DNA of 64,000 bases from contig JAUCEF010000013.1 in NCBI GenBank assembly GCA_033558025.1, positions 4,519,001 to 4,583,000 on the forward strand, given 5' to 3'. The notes beneath the pieces are model-generated. The model was given only the letters and a program-made list of their open reading frames with translations, had not been told where the DNA came from and made no database searches. This DNA comes from Phytophthora sp. 'mugwort' (Eukaryota > Oomycota > Peronosporomycetes > Peronosporales > Peronosporaceae). A program made the position numbers and the translations under genes. The stretch's first letter is position 1. Each line of letters begins with the position of its first letter. Positions 1 through 12,595 of the stretch are shown here, piece after piece.

Positions 1-3000
1 GGCGGGTTGCAAACTACGCACTCGCCGCCACTGTTAAGAAGTGCTTCGATGCAGCCTCGACAGGCTCGATGCGAGCATTTTAATACGTACTCGTCCACTA
101 TTTTCCCTCGACAATGAATACACGTGTTCGACATAAAGCATTCCCGGTAGAGTTTTTCGCGCTCATCCTTCCGCTCGAATGAGTCCACTCGAAACCAAAT
201 CATCACTGAATATCCATCCGGTGGCGGCCACAGCTTCGAGTTATGGGAAAAAGTCGACAGAGATGGCGTCGTTACTGCAGGTTCAAGCGAAGAAGAGGCC
301 CGAGCTGTAACATCAGGGATCTGAAGACATCCATATCCATCCCTTGACATGTCAAACTCAATACAAGGAGCACCTTTCGCGCGCTCAAATGTTGTCGAAG
401 TCAAATTTACCAGCAACCGCATTAAACTTGGAACAGATGTCGTAAGTATCTCCGGTGATAATGCAGTAGTATTTCCAGTAGGAGCGTGCGAATCGCTTGA
501 AAGTTGTATGTTCGAGCGGAGACAAGATGATTTCTTCTTCTTCCTCAGCTTTCTCGACTCCCGTGACCGCTCACGACTCAAACACAGCAGCGTCTTAATC
601 CAGTAATCTGCAGCTGTTAGAGAAACGCTAGCAAGCGCAACATTTTCTACTATGGAAACAACGGTCTCATGGAAAACATTGTTTCCCCAAAGCAGCGCTT
701 GCGAGAGCTTGTGTTCCCCAGGTCTCTGCATATCGTTAGAAAGGCGAGACACTGCTGTACATGATCTCAGTAGGACTTCCAACGCATTAACCGACGCCAA
801 GCGGTGAGCGTTATCGGGGCTAAGCCAGCAAAACAAAATGATTAATTGAATTTTACTTCCAGACAGTAAGTTTTTACGTACCATGTTGAAATTTGCAGGA
901 AAACGCTCAGCAACTGACTCGTAATATTGTAATCGAATTGCTCTGCCCACAAAGCTAGAAGCTGAATCCCAATAGCAAACATTTCGGGATAACGCAAACT
1001 GGCAAAATAACGTTCTTCCTTCTTTTGCATGTCAACTGAAGGAACACCCTCGCCAAGAGACATCATGTCATCAGCACCCACGGAAAAGCCGATGCAATAC
1101 CACACACAAGCTTGAACGAGTGACGCTGGCTCTAGGTTTCCACTGCGATTTGCCTCCTGAGAAGGTTTTAAAGTAATACGCTTCGCCAACAAGTTGTAAA
1201 TGAAGTCACCAAATGTTCCAAACGAAATCAAGCTAGAAAAACCGCAGTACCACAAGTTAACAACGGCAAAATAGGATTAAACAATGGCAATAAAACACTT
1301 TCTTCGTACCCGAAGAATTTTTGCTCAGCTTCGGCATTCGCTATGACGATCGAATAAATGATCTGTAATGACAGCATCATAGCAGAACATGAAGCAGCCG
1401 CATCGTCGTTACTTATAAGAGGACCATCTAGCTCCCACTTCTTTGCCACAGCACACAAAACACTTAAAAGCGATAAAATGATATCGCAATCCAGCAAAGC
1501 GCCAAAAACTCGGTCTCTCATCGATGCTTCCTCGAAACAAGCGCTGATCTCTATAAATTGTGTCATAGTCATCGTAGACGCTGGTTTTGAGCGTAATAGG
1601 GACTCAATGTGCGCGAGGGTTCCCTGTAGTACAGTCACACTTGCCGGAAACACCAACGTGACGTCACCATCTCGCGGACAGTAAACTGCCAGCGTTACGT
1701 AGCGAACAGCTTGCAAAAGGCTATTAATTACGTTGCGGAGAGTCGCACTGTCTTGCTGAAGTACTAACGATAACCGGACGATGGATGTCCACAAAGCAAG
1801 ACCTTCCAGCTGGAAGGCGGCGTTTCCAATCAACGTGCAAATGCTCTCGAGCATTGGCAACCCACACAATGTACGTTCGAAGTATTGTTCGGTCAAAGCA
1901 GCAGTGTTACTTGTGGCTCCATCAGCAAATAACTTCATGATGTCGATCAGGACGAGGTAATCTGCTCGGCTTGGTGCGTTCCGACATGAACTGCGACGTC
2001 GTGCTCTTTGATGACAATGGGATGCCATCAATGAGATAATTAACTCTTCATCGGCACTAACTGGATCATTCAGCGCATCCTTCGACTGACCAGCTCTAAC
2101 TGTGCTTGTTAGGTACTCCACTCGGATCTGAGTAGACCCTGCACCTGAGCAAACAGCATTCGTCTGATCAAGAAACAATGCCACAATTGTACTCACAAGA
2201 CCGACGGAACGTAGCACTTCGTGATATGCTTCATCGAATCGAAGCAAATTGGCGATAAAAGCGAGAAGTGCGTGGATCGCAGGTCGTTGAAAGGTATCCT
2301 ATTCATCACATCCTGAGTTAATGGTTATATTACATCACATTGCCAAACTTTCATTATCTAGCTACTGGTACTGACCTTCCGAATGAATGCATTCATAGCA
2401 CTGAGCTCAGCAAACGGAATCACTCTTGCTTCAATGGCGATAGCAGAAAGCACAGAGAAAATAGTATGCTGCGCCATTTCCGAATAGTCATCAAGCTGCT
2501 CAATTGCTCGCGCGATCAGGTTTGTTTTCTATGCAAAACGACCGAGTTAGCGTAGCCAAGTGGATAGACAGGGTAAAACCGGGGACTTACGCTCACAAAT
2601 TCATAGTCGAACCGGTACGCGATGACGATATGACAGAGCTTTTGAAGATAACGACACTCGAGCTGCTCACGGTCCTTGACCAAGTCATCACAAACTTGAC
2701 TATCGTTGGGCTGCTCTTTCTCGACTTTTGTCGCACGATGTAAATACGCAAGAAGATCTGAAAGCAATCCAAACGCTTCAGGATTAAATAATGACTGGTC
2801 ATTTGCAGATGTCGTCGAGTCAAGAACCAGCTTAAAGGCCGTGTTCTGGTAAGTATTGCTCCTTCGAAGAGGTATTTCGCTCCCCGACAAGCACAGCTCG
2901 GCAATAGCATCTGCAAGGTCTTGATCATGCAGTCGAAGAACTTGTAGCGAAGATGGCGCCTTCTCTACAGAGCAAATTGTGCGTTGTCGAGACTCGAACA

Positions 3001-4108
3001 GATGCACAAATGTCGTTAGAATTTTGTGTCGCTGTCGGTCCATGTGCAGTTGTTTGTGCAAGTCAGTCAGTCCCACAATAATTGATCGTCTCAAGGACAA
3101 AGCTGTGACGAGTAGTGCCTTCGCTAGCACACCTGTTCCATTCGCGTGTTGAATCAAATCAAGTAGACATCGTTCCTCGTACAGTTGCTTGACCATTGAT
3201 CTCCACCTGTTTGGGTGTAAACCTTGGACAAGAGCCTTTACTACCTGATGTACCATCAAACACACACAAATCAAAGACAACTGTCACACTACGAGTCCTC
3301 TACGTCTTTAAATAGCATTAACATCAATAAGAAATACCTTCAAGACAGCCATTTGTAGTTCTTCTTCTGCAAAGACCAAGTGGAAGATCCGATGCAGCGT
3401 GCTGCTCTCGTTCAGCTCTTGCACCACTTCAGGCGACGTGGCAAGTAGTGCCAGCACGTCCAGCATCACCTCGACCAGCTCTCGTACGTCCTGTGCGCTT
3501 CTTCTATCACTCAGTGCCTTCACCACCTTCACGAACGTCGACGGGATCCTCTCACCGACCAGTAGTAGAGCTTGGGCGTTGTCTCCAGCCACCAGCAGAG
3601 TCTTCAGCACCTGCAGTATCTGCAGCATATAGCCCCTCTCCTCCTTCTCCGCAGCCAATAGAAACGTGGCATCAGCATTGCCGTCCAATCTCCCAGCATT
3701 GAACAGCTCCAGTGCGCGACTGAAGCAGCCGCGCAATCTCTGGGCGCTCACGCTGATGAGCGTGTTGGTGTCTCGCTCGTTCAGCAGTTTCCTTTCGCTC
3801 TCCGCGGGTTCTGAAACCTGGAAATTGCCCAATAAGACGTCGTGGAGACAGTCCAGCGCTTGTTGGCGGTCTTCGGGTAGCGCAGACGTCGCAAATGCCA
3901 CCACTTTGGCATGCAGCGCGTCCGCGCCCACTGGCAGGGCGGCGGCTCGTTTCTCGGTCAATTCACGCCCGTTCTTGGCGGCGAAGGTCTGGACAGAAGC
4001 GGAAGCGGCTCGACCTGGAGATGCAATGAGCGGGACGCTGCTCATTGGGCTGTCGGACGAGGAGGACGCCGAGGGGCTGCGCACCCGCCGCTGGAAGATG
4101 CGCTTCAT
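1..4108 (-). CDS. WDFY3/ALFY-like BEACH protein, N-terminal part (partial, six exons visible)
   Basis: Rebuilt as complement(join(<1..819, 882..1232, 1310..2298, 2376..2528, 2591..3280, 3338..4108)); every junction has GT/AG and keeps frame. The visible protein is about 1257 residues and continues beyond the window. I chose the ATG at 4108; the frame is open farther upstream but only with a TTG. Most of the protein is a helical, armadillo-like region (for example AFIANLLRFDEAYHEVLRSV, exon 4). Exon 6 holds a concanavalin-like strand, with CLQIP and then WPPPDGYSVMIWFRVDSF, typical of the LvsA/SPIRRIG/WDFY3 branch of BEACH proteins. These act as scaffolds in membrane traffic and selective autophagy. 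Directly after this strand lies a C3HC4 RING-like cysteine pattern (about 1-125), which is unusual. The BEACH and WD40 domains would lie outside the window. The family call rests on motifs, not on a search. Confidence 0.72.
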
Positions 4109-4309
4109 GCTCGAATGGGGAAGCTTCAAGCGGCCGTTTGCCCTTAACGTGATTGGATTGGGTAAAACTAATTTAAACCAATCCGTATGACGTTTCTAAC
4201 GGGTTTAGAAAGAGTGTTTTTGAAGACAATATTGTTCGGACAGAGTGAAGCCAAGTGATTGTCCCGGAAAGGATCTCCCGTTGCGGAAACGTAGGCACTT
4301 TAACTTGGT
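4109..4309. promoter_or_regulatory. Divergent intergenic promoter region
   Basis: These 201 bases separate the start codons of the BEACH gene (minus strand) and the SOSS-B-like gene (plus strand), so they must hold both 5' leaders and both promoters. I see no clear TATA box or initiator. Shared regulation is inferred only from the divergent layout. Confidence 0.45.
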
Positions 4310-4847
4310 ATGAGCATGTCGAGCCGCAGCAAGAAGACGCAGGTGCTGACGCGCGTGAAGGACCTGAGCCCGATCCTCAGCGGCAAGGACGTGAACGTGA
4401 AGGTCATCGTTCTAGAGTGCAACGCCAAGGACGAGGGCAACGCAAGCAACAACGCGACGCTGCTGGTAGGGGACGACTCGGGTTGCGTGAGCCTCGTGCT
4501 GCCCAAGACAGCGGCGGTGCACATGCGACTGGGTGACGTCCTACAGCTGCAAGGTACGCAGGTGGTGGTCAAGAGTAGCCGGATCTATTTATGGGGCGGC
4601 AAAGTGGAGCGCGTGGGCGAATTCCTGTTGCTCTTTAAGGAGAGCAACAATGTCAGCAACGTCACGTGGGTCAAGGACCCCAAGAACCCGGACACGTTGG
4701 TACGTTGGGTTTCAATAGTGACTGCGCAACAGTTATGATCTTATTTGGAGTTAGGAAACTAAACCCTAATTTTTGGCGATTGTGACTGGTGTTTAGATTC
4801 CAGGACGTAACCCCTCCAAAAGGGCCAAGCCGCTGACTGCCAAGTAA
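4310..4847 (+). CDS. SOSS-B/hSSB-like single-stranded DNA-binding OB-fold protein
   Basis: Two exons, join(4310..4699, 4797..4847), encode 146 residues; the 97-nt intron starts GTACGT and ends TTTAG at phase 0. The body is a single OB fold: VKDLSPILSGKDVNVKVIVL, then a strand-rich core with LGDVLQLQGTQVVVKSSRIY, then KVERVGEFLLLF. The tail ESNNVSNVTW resembles the serine/asparagine segment that ends the OB fold in human NABP1/NABP2. That family binds single-stranded DNA at breaks within the SOSS complex and promotes ATM signalling and recombination. Exon 2 adds a basic 16-residue tail (NPSKRAKPLTAK), possibly for nuclear retention. Length and domain order fit the family; specific partners are not visible here. 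Confidence 0.72.
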
Positions 4848-5153
4848 CCATTTATACAGAGAGGAAAGTAATGACAAAAAGTGTAGATGTCTCATGTTGT
4901 TCACTTCCATTTTATATTTTATTTACCTCGTAAGAAACTTACACTTAGTTCGTAAAGTCACCAGACTAAACGGACATCGTCTATATCGGGGAACGACGGT
5001 GTAAGCCGCAACGGACGTCAATGCACAAAGTCCTCGACGTCCAATAGTGTCTACGTCCAAGGGCTCTGTGTATGGCCACCCCACTACGCCAGGACGCACG
5101 ATAAACATCGTCGAGACTCCAGTTAGAGGACAAGCTGAGTGTTAATCAACGGC

Positions 5154-8100
5154 ATGGAGGATGAACGAACAAATGAGGAGCAACGCGAGGCACTGCGAGT
5201 TTCTCCAAGAGACGAGCACCCAGAGCCGCAATCAGCGCTACCACTGGCGGGTAATATCGAGCGACGGAAAAGTATTCATCGACAAAGTATCCTCTATCCA
5301 TTGGCGACAGATTTCTTACCTGTGGGCACCGTTGTCCACGAGAGTCCAAGGAAGCTCTCATCTTCCCATATGTTGCCCTCTCCAAGTGTTCACAGTGCCA
5401 AAATTCAGCCTGGAGAGTTCTTTCGAGACGCCAAAACTCAAACAAAAAGCGAAAACGAACCAGGTATTTTGAATACGGACTTGACAGACGACATGGAACC
5501 TTCACTCGGAGCTGCAATGCAGGCATTTCCCTTGCGTTTCCGTGATCTCGCTCAAGAAGAAGCTTTTTGCAAGCATTTCAACGTCTACGTCACCAGTAAA
5601 GTGCGGATGGCAAGCCGACTCCTGATCTTAATCAATCTGATGATGCTGGGAGCCCAGCTTTTGACTCAGTCCGACGTACAAAGCAACGTTGTCTTCATCT
5701 CTCGCGTTGCTATTATAATCTTATCATTAGCCTTCCAGGTGGCAAGTTCGACGACTTGGTTTCGTCGAAAATATGACCGTCATTTGCTTGGACACTACAT
5801 GATTTTGGATTTCGTGCATCAATTACCACGCTTTTTGTTCCTCGTGAGCTCTCTGGAAGAAGAAGAGGTTACAAACGGAACGATTTCCTCTGCTGAACTC
5901 ACGCTGTTTGCCTCGCAAAAGAGTGTTCGTGCCATGAGCCTCATTTTCATCCTAATTATCTATGTCGCCAGTGGAATGCGCTTCACTATGGCTACACTTT
6001 GCGCGTGTTTCCATATGCTCGTTAAAGGTTGTTTTGCAGTCATTTTTTGCCACTCATGTACTTGGGACGACATTGAGATGACTACGAATCTCGCAATGAT
6101 TGCATTCTGTACACTCACAGCTTATCACAGTGAACGATACGTGCGACAAGAGTTTGTAGCTCGACTGACTGTCGATGATGAGCGCAAACGCCGTGACAAC
6201 CTCCTCGAGACAATGCTGCCCGTCCATATTAAGGAACGTTTAAAAGATAATCGCACGGACGGACTGGCTGAAAGCTACGATGAAGTTTCGATTCTTTTCT
6301 GCTACGTGAGCAACTTCCAAGCGCTCTCGAAACACACGTCGGCCATTGAGCTCGTGCAATTAATGAACCGGATTGTTTTCTGCTTTGACCGAGCCACAGA
6401 CGCCCACGATGTGTATAAAGTAGAAGCCATCGCAGAGACTTACATGTGTGCAGCAGGCGTCCCTCAACGTGATCCATTTCATTGTGAAAAGGTGGCGGAG
6501 ATGGCCTTAGCCATGATGCGGATCTGTGAAAAAGAGTCTTGGAGCTTTAATGGGGAGGATATCCAGCTGCAAATTGGCATCCATTCGGGGCCTGTGGTCG
6601 CAGGTGTCGTTGGAAGTAAAACTTATAGTTATCATCTTTTTGGAGATACAGTAAACACGTCGTCCCGTGTGTGCTCGTCAGGCTGCGCTGGGAGAATCCA
6701 ACTGAGCAATCGCTCTCGAGAATTACTAGCACGCACTGGAGCCTTTGTTATATCTGAGCGAGGAATAATGAACCTCAAAGGGAAAGGAATGGTCCAGCTC
6801 TTTTGGCTTGAAGGCAAAAGCACAGCACCGTCGCGACGAAGTGGTAGATTTGTATCTTCTGACGTGTACAATACTCTAGAAAATGCTATGGAGGGGTCTA
6901 TTCGCGTCAAGGAGCTCGAATATAAGTTACCACTTCGTCACCGTAGCGACGACTACCTTGGCTGCATGAACGCAGTGGAGATCCGCCGATTAACTCTTGA
7001 TTTTAGGCAAAAACAAGCAAAACGCCACACAAAATGGCTGAGATTTCCAGCAAAAGCAGGAAGGGTTCAAGCTGTACCTGACAATAGTTTCGTCTCTTCA
7101 AAGATGTTTAATCAAAGCAAAGACGCTGGGGACCCACGACGAATTCAAAGGGTCAAGGATACAGCTAGCGAGATGGAAAGAGGTTTCCGGGTCGAGCACA
7201 ATCGCGACAGCACGCCGCAGTTTTGTGTCTCGCTGCTCATGTGTGTTGTCTACCTCTTGGTTACGGTAATTTACCGAGCATACAACAAAGACAACTATCC
7301 TAACAAGACGGCAAGAAATGCTCGGGCATATTTAATCTATGGCATTACGATTGCATTATTACTGATAACAGTACGGCTGCTACGACGGTATCCACGTCTC
7401 GCTCGACTCAAGGAGACGTGGGGTACTGGCACGGGGTTTGTGTTCATTTTAGTTCTCAATCTCCAGATGCTTACAGCATCTGATACTGACTCGCTCAAGG
7501 ACTCACAACCAAGAGGAGCACAGCGGAGTACCTTTTTGGATGGCAATTTACTCTTCGCTGTCATTCTTGGCTTAGTCATTCGACTACGTTTTCGCAACGC
7601 TGCATTGGTAAATGCTTGGAGTTTTCTGGTCTATGTAGTTTGTGCATCAATTCGACACGCAGAATCATGGGCTGACATTTCGGAGAGTTTCTACTTGTTA
7701 CTCATCGCTTCTGGGATCGCTGTTCACTTTGGATACAGAAGAGAACTCGGTCTACGCCGCGACTTCTTGTTGAAATGCACACTACAACTAGAAAGACAAA
7801 AGTGTGAGGACTTACTAACGAATATGTTGCCTTCAAAGCAATATGCAGAAGCTCTCATGCAACAATCCACGATTGTAGACGAATTGGCAGAAGTTACGCT
7901 TCTGTACTCGGATATGGTGGGTTTTACTCCTTTAGGCGCAAAACTTGATCCAACTGCAATCTGTGTGATGCTTAACCAGATTTATTCCGCCTTTGATCGT
8001 CATTTGGATGATTTGGGCGTGTATAAGATGGCTACAGTTGGAGATGCCTTTATCGTCGTGGGCGGACTACCAACTCACAAGAGCAGCAAGAACCACGCAG

Positions 8101-8669
8101 CAGCCATCACCGCCTTTGCTGTGGAAATGCTGCATGAGATTGACCGCTTCTGCGTCGAAGCTAATGTTACATTACAGATGCGTATAGGTATCCACACAGG
8201 CAATGTTGTAGGTGGAGTGGTGGGTATCAAGAAGCCTCGCTATCTCATTTGGGGCCGGCACACTGTCATAGCAAACTTGATGGAGTCTCGTGGCGTGGCT
8301 GGGCGTATTCAGCTCTCGGAGACCGCGTATGCACATCTTCGTCGGTGTCCTGAGTTCTGCATTGAGGAGCGATCTGACCGAGTTCAGATCAGCGACAATG
8401 ACTCGATACGAACCTATTTCTTAGAACCACGTCACCCCAGTGTCAAAGAGGCGGTTATTTCCCGGTATCTACAGGAAATTCGACGAGTTGGTACTGCTGA
8501 TGTGTTCGTGCTAGACCAGCTTCGAAGTTGTCTTCTTCCTTCCAACAATTCGCCACTTTCGAAGCGACTCGAGGTGCCTGTTAGTGGCCGGCGCCATTCT
8601 GAGCAACAAACTGCAGGGACTGGCGAATCAGTACCACCTTCTCCAGCATTAGTTAAGACCGTAACATGA
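5154..8669 (+). CDS. Membrane class III nucleotide cyclase with two six-span cassettes and two cyclase domains
   Basis: Uninterrupted reading frame of 1171 residues. I use the ATG at 5154; a GTG lies five codons upstream. Layout: cytoplasmic N-terminus, about six hydrophobic spans (residues ~155-325), cyclase domain A (~346-560), about six more spans (~689-861), cyclase domain B (~884-1090). This is the topology of mammalian transmembrane adenylyl cyclases and of alveolate guanylyl cyclases. Domain A lacks the first metal aspartate (Tyr384 in FCYVSNF) and has Glu428 at the second, but keeps the transition-state pair Asn501/Arg505 (GDTVNTSSR). Domain B keeps both metal aspartates, Asp920 (YSDMVGF) and Asp964 (VGDAF), but has lost the Asn/Arg pair (GRHTVIANL). 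One composite active site is therefore expected. Glu424 stands where adenylyl cyclases have a lysine, so GTP is a possible substrate. It converges on the next gene, only 69 bases away. Confidence 0.85.
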   Translation: MEDERTNEEQREALRVSPRDEHPEPQSALPLAGNIERRKSIHRQSILYPLATDFLPVGTVVHESPRKLSSSHMLPSPSVHSAKIQPGEFFRDAKTQTKSENEPGILNTDLTDDMEPSLGAAMQAFPLRFRDLAQEEAFCKHFNVYVTSKVRMASRLLILINLMMLGAQLLTQSDVQSNVVFISRVAIIILSLAFQVASSTTWFRRKYDRHLLGHYMILDFVHQLPRFLFLVSSLEEEEVTNGTISSAELTLFASQKSVRAMSLIFILIIYVASGMRFTMATLCACFHMLVKGCFAVIFCHSCTWDDIEMTTNLAMIAFCTLTAYHSERYVRQEFVARLTVDDERKRRDNLLETMLPVHIKERLKDNRTDGLAESYDEVSILFCYVSNFQALSKHTSAIELVQLMNRIVFCFDRATDAHDVYKVEAIAETYMCAAGVPQRDPFHCEKVAEMALAMMRICEKESWSFNGEDIQLQIGIHSGPVVAGVVGSKTYSYHLFGDTVNTSSRVCSSGCAGRIQLSNRSRELLARTGAFVISERGIMNLKGKGMVQLFWLEGKSTAPSRRSGRFVSSDVYNTLENAMEGSIRVKELEYKLPLRHRSDDYLGCMNAVEIRRLTLDFRQKQAKRHTKWLRFPAKAGRVQAVPDNSFVSSKMFNQSKDAGDPRRIQRVKDTASEMERGFRVEHNRDSTPQFCVSLLMCVVYLLVTVIYRAYNKDNYPNKTARNARAYLIYGITIALLLITVRLLRRYPRLARLKETWGTGTGFVFILVLNLQMLTASDTDSLKDSQPRGAQRSTFLDGNLLFAVILGLVIRLRFRNAALVNAWSFLVYVVCASIRHAESWADISESFYLLLIASGIAVHFGYRRELGLRRDFLLKCTLQLERQKCEDLLTNMLPSKQYAEALMQQSTIVDELAEVTLLYSDMVGFTPLGAKLDPTAICVMLNQIYSAFDRHLDDLGVYKMATVGDAFIVVGGLPTHKSSKNHAAAITAFAVEMLHEIDRFCVEANVTLQMRIGIHTGNVVGGVVGIKKPRYLIWGRHTVIANLMESRGVAGRIQLSETAYAHLRRCPEFCIEERSDRVQISDNDSIRTYFLEPRHPSVKEAVISRYLQEIRRVGTADVFVLDQLRSCLLPSNNSPLSKRLEVPVSGRRHSEQQTAGTGESVPPSPALVKTVT

Positions 8670-8738
8670 CGAACGATCGATCGGTCTGTAGAGTTCTTTA
8701 AAAATGTGGTTAGTTGACATCTTGTGTCGTGTAAGAAT

Positions 8739-9813
8739 CTACTGTAGGTCCGTGTCCTCAGTGGTAACTTTTGGGTAGAGTGAGATAAGTAGAGGACGAA
8801 CACAACCTGGAGCTGAGTTCGGTGCTGCTCGATTGGATGCAACAGTCGCTTTGGAATGCAGCAAATGACTTGTCCCCTGCAAATAATGAGGCAGTCGTTC
8901 ATCGGGACAAACAATCATACAAATTCCAGGCTTCCGTGCTAACGTGTTTTCTCTCCGTTGGCGTTCTTCAACCTGCTCAATCCACGTAGCAGCGCGCGCC
9001 TTTCGAAACGAAAACTTGGTGACGGACGGAATTTCCGATTTTTGTTTCCATTCGTCTGCGTTGTTCATTGATCTCGAGTCAGGCCGCCGACCCCACTGCG
9101 CAAGCCGATCAGGTGGAGGAAACTCCTGAAATCACGACAAAGTGACCAATCACGTAAAAAATCTGGCTAGGAAATACAAAAGCACTTACCCCTTGTTGAC
9201 GAGCTGGTGGGTCGGTAAGTAAACCTTTTGGCTTCTTCATTACATCGTAGGACCCAGGACCCACACACTCGGGAGTGGCAACTTTCTGCAGGTATAAGAG
9301 TTACGGCTTGTGTATCTGCTGGTTGTGATAAATGATACGTACGTTGTTGAAGCGCTTGGTGGTACTACACAAGCTAGTGCCTCGCAAGGAGCCTGAATTA
9401 TGTTTTAGATAGTTGGATGCCATTCACGAGAAGAACGTCGTGTGTTTTCACGTACGGTGGACGTCGTAGCCCAACGAGTTGCGGTTGGAGCTATAGAGTT
9501 GGTCAGCACTGAGACACTCGTTCCGGAAGGCGGTGCCCGGCTTCACTATCGTCTTTGGCAGACGTGGGTCGATGCTGGGGCCCTGAGTCGTCCACATCCG
9601 TCTGGAGTCCCGTGCATGCACGAGTCGATCTGGCGGCCGCCCACCCTTTTTGAGTGCTGTGTTGGCACGCGGGTCGAAGAAAAAAGACTCGCGGAAGGGC
9701 GGGTACGAGGCCCTGGGGATGCCTACCGTGCGTACCTGCGCTGGAGTCATCCGGGGAGGCAGAGTGTCGGGCTCATTGCGACCTGAAGACGAGGCTCCGG
9801 CAAAGCGGCCCAT
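8739..9813 (-). CDS. Putative SHIPPO/sperm-tail PG-rich-like flagellar protein
   Basis: Rebuilt as complement(join(8739..9125, 9190..9285, 9343..9392, 9456..9813)), 296 residues. All three introns (57-64 nt) have GTACGT or GTAAGT donors and keep frame; the start is the ATG at 9813. Exon 3 contains VGPGSYDVMKKPKG, which matches the Pro-Gly-Pro-Gly-x-Tyr signature of SHIPPO/STPG proteins. Exon 1 ends with a similar NSLGYDV. The protein is basic and proline-rich with no obvious folded domain, as is usual for microtubule-associated inner-sheath and tail proteins. The neighbour is beta-tubulin. Only one clear repeat is visible, so the family name is tentative; the gene structure is more secure. 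Confidence 0.55.
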
Positions 9814-10136
9814 AGTCAATTGCAACAAGGCGCGGTGCTCTAAAATATACCAAGGCAACTTCAACCTTACCACCGAAATAGACTATCGGTAGAAGTGAGA
9901 TGACCAATCAGAGGACGGTGACACCATTTTGTACTGAGACTTCAACTAACGTTAAAGCGCAGAAAGAAACGAGCTTTGCATTGAAATTATGTGTAGCAAA
10001 AAGCGCCGAGTTAAGCAAGGTAATAAGATCTCTGTTCTGTAGATGCCAAGCCACTAACCTCTCTGAGTGTAGATAGCTAAACTACTCACGAGTTGCACAA
10101 AGGCGATCAGCAAGGAAGTCGTAATAACTACGACGT
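9814..10136. other. Intergenic, tandem minus-strand genes
   Basis: 323 bases between the 5' end of the SHIPPO-like gene and the stop of beta-tubulin, so the stretch should hold the upstream region of the former and the 3' end of the latter. I see no open frame of interest and no distinct motif. Confidence 0.5.

Positions 10137-12595
<2,459 letters not shown>

Noticed and set aside
3666..4190. 174-residue plus-strand frame
   Set aside because: It lies antisense to exon 1 of the BEACH gene, is of low-complexity composition and has no family motif.
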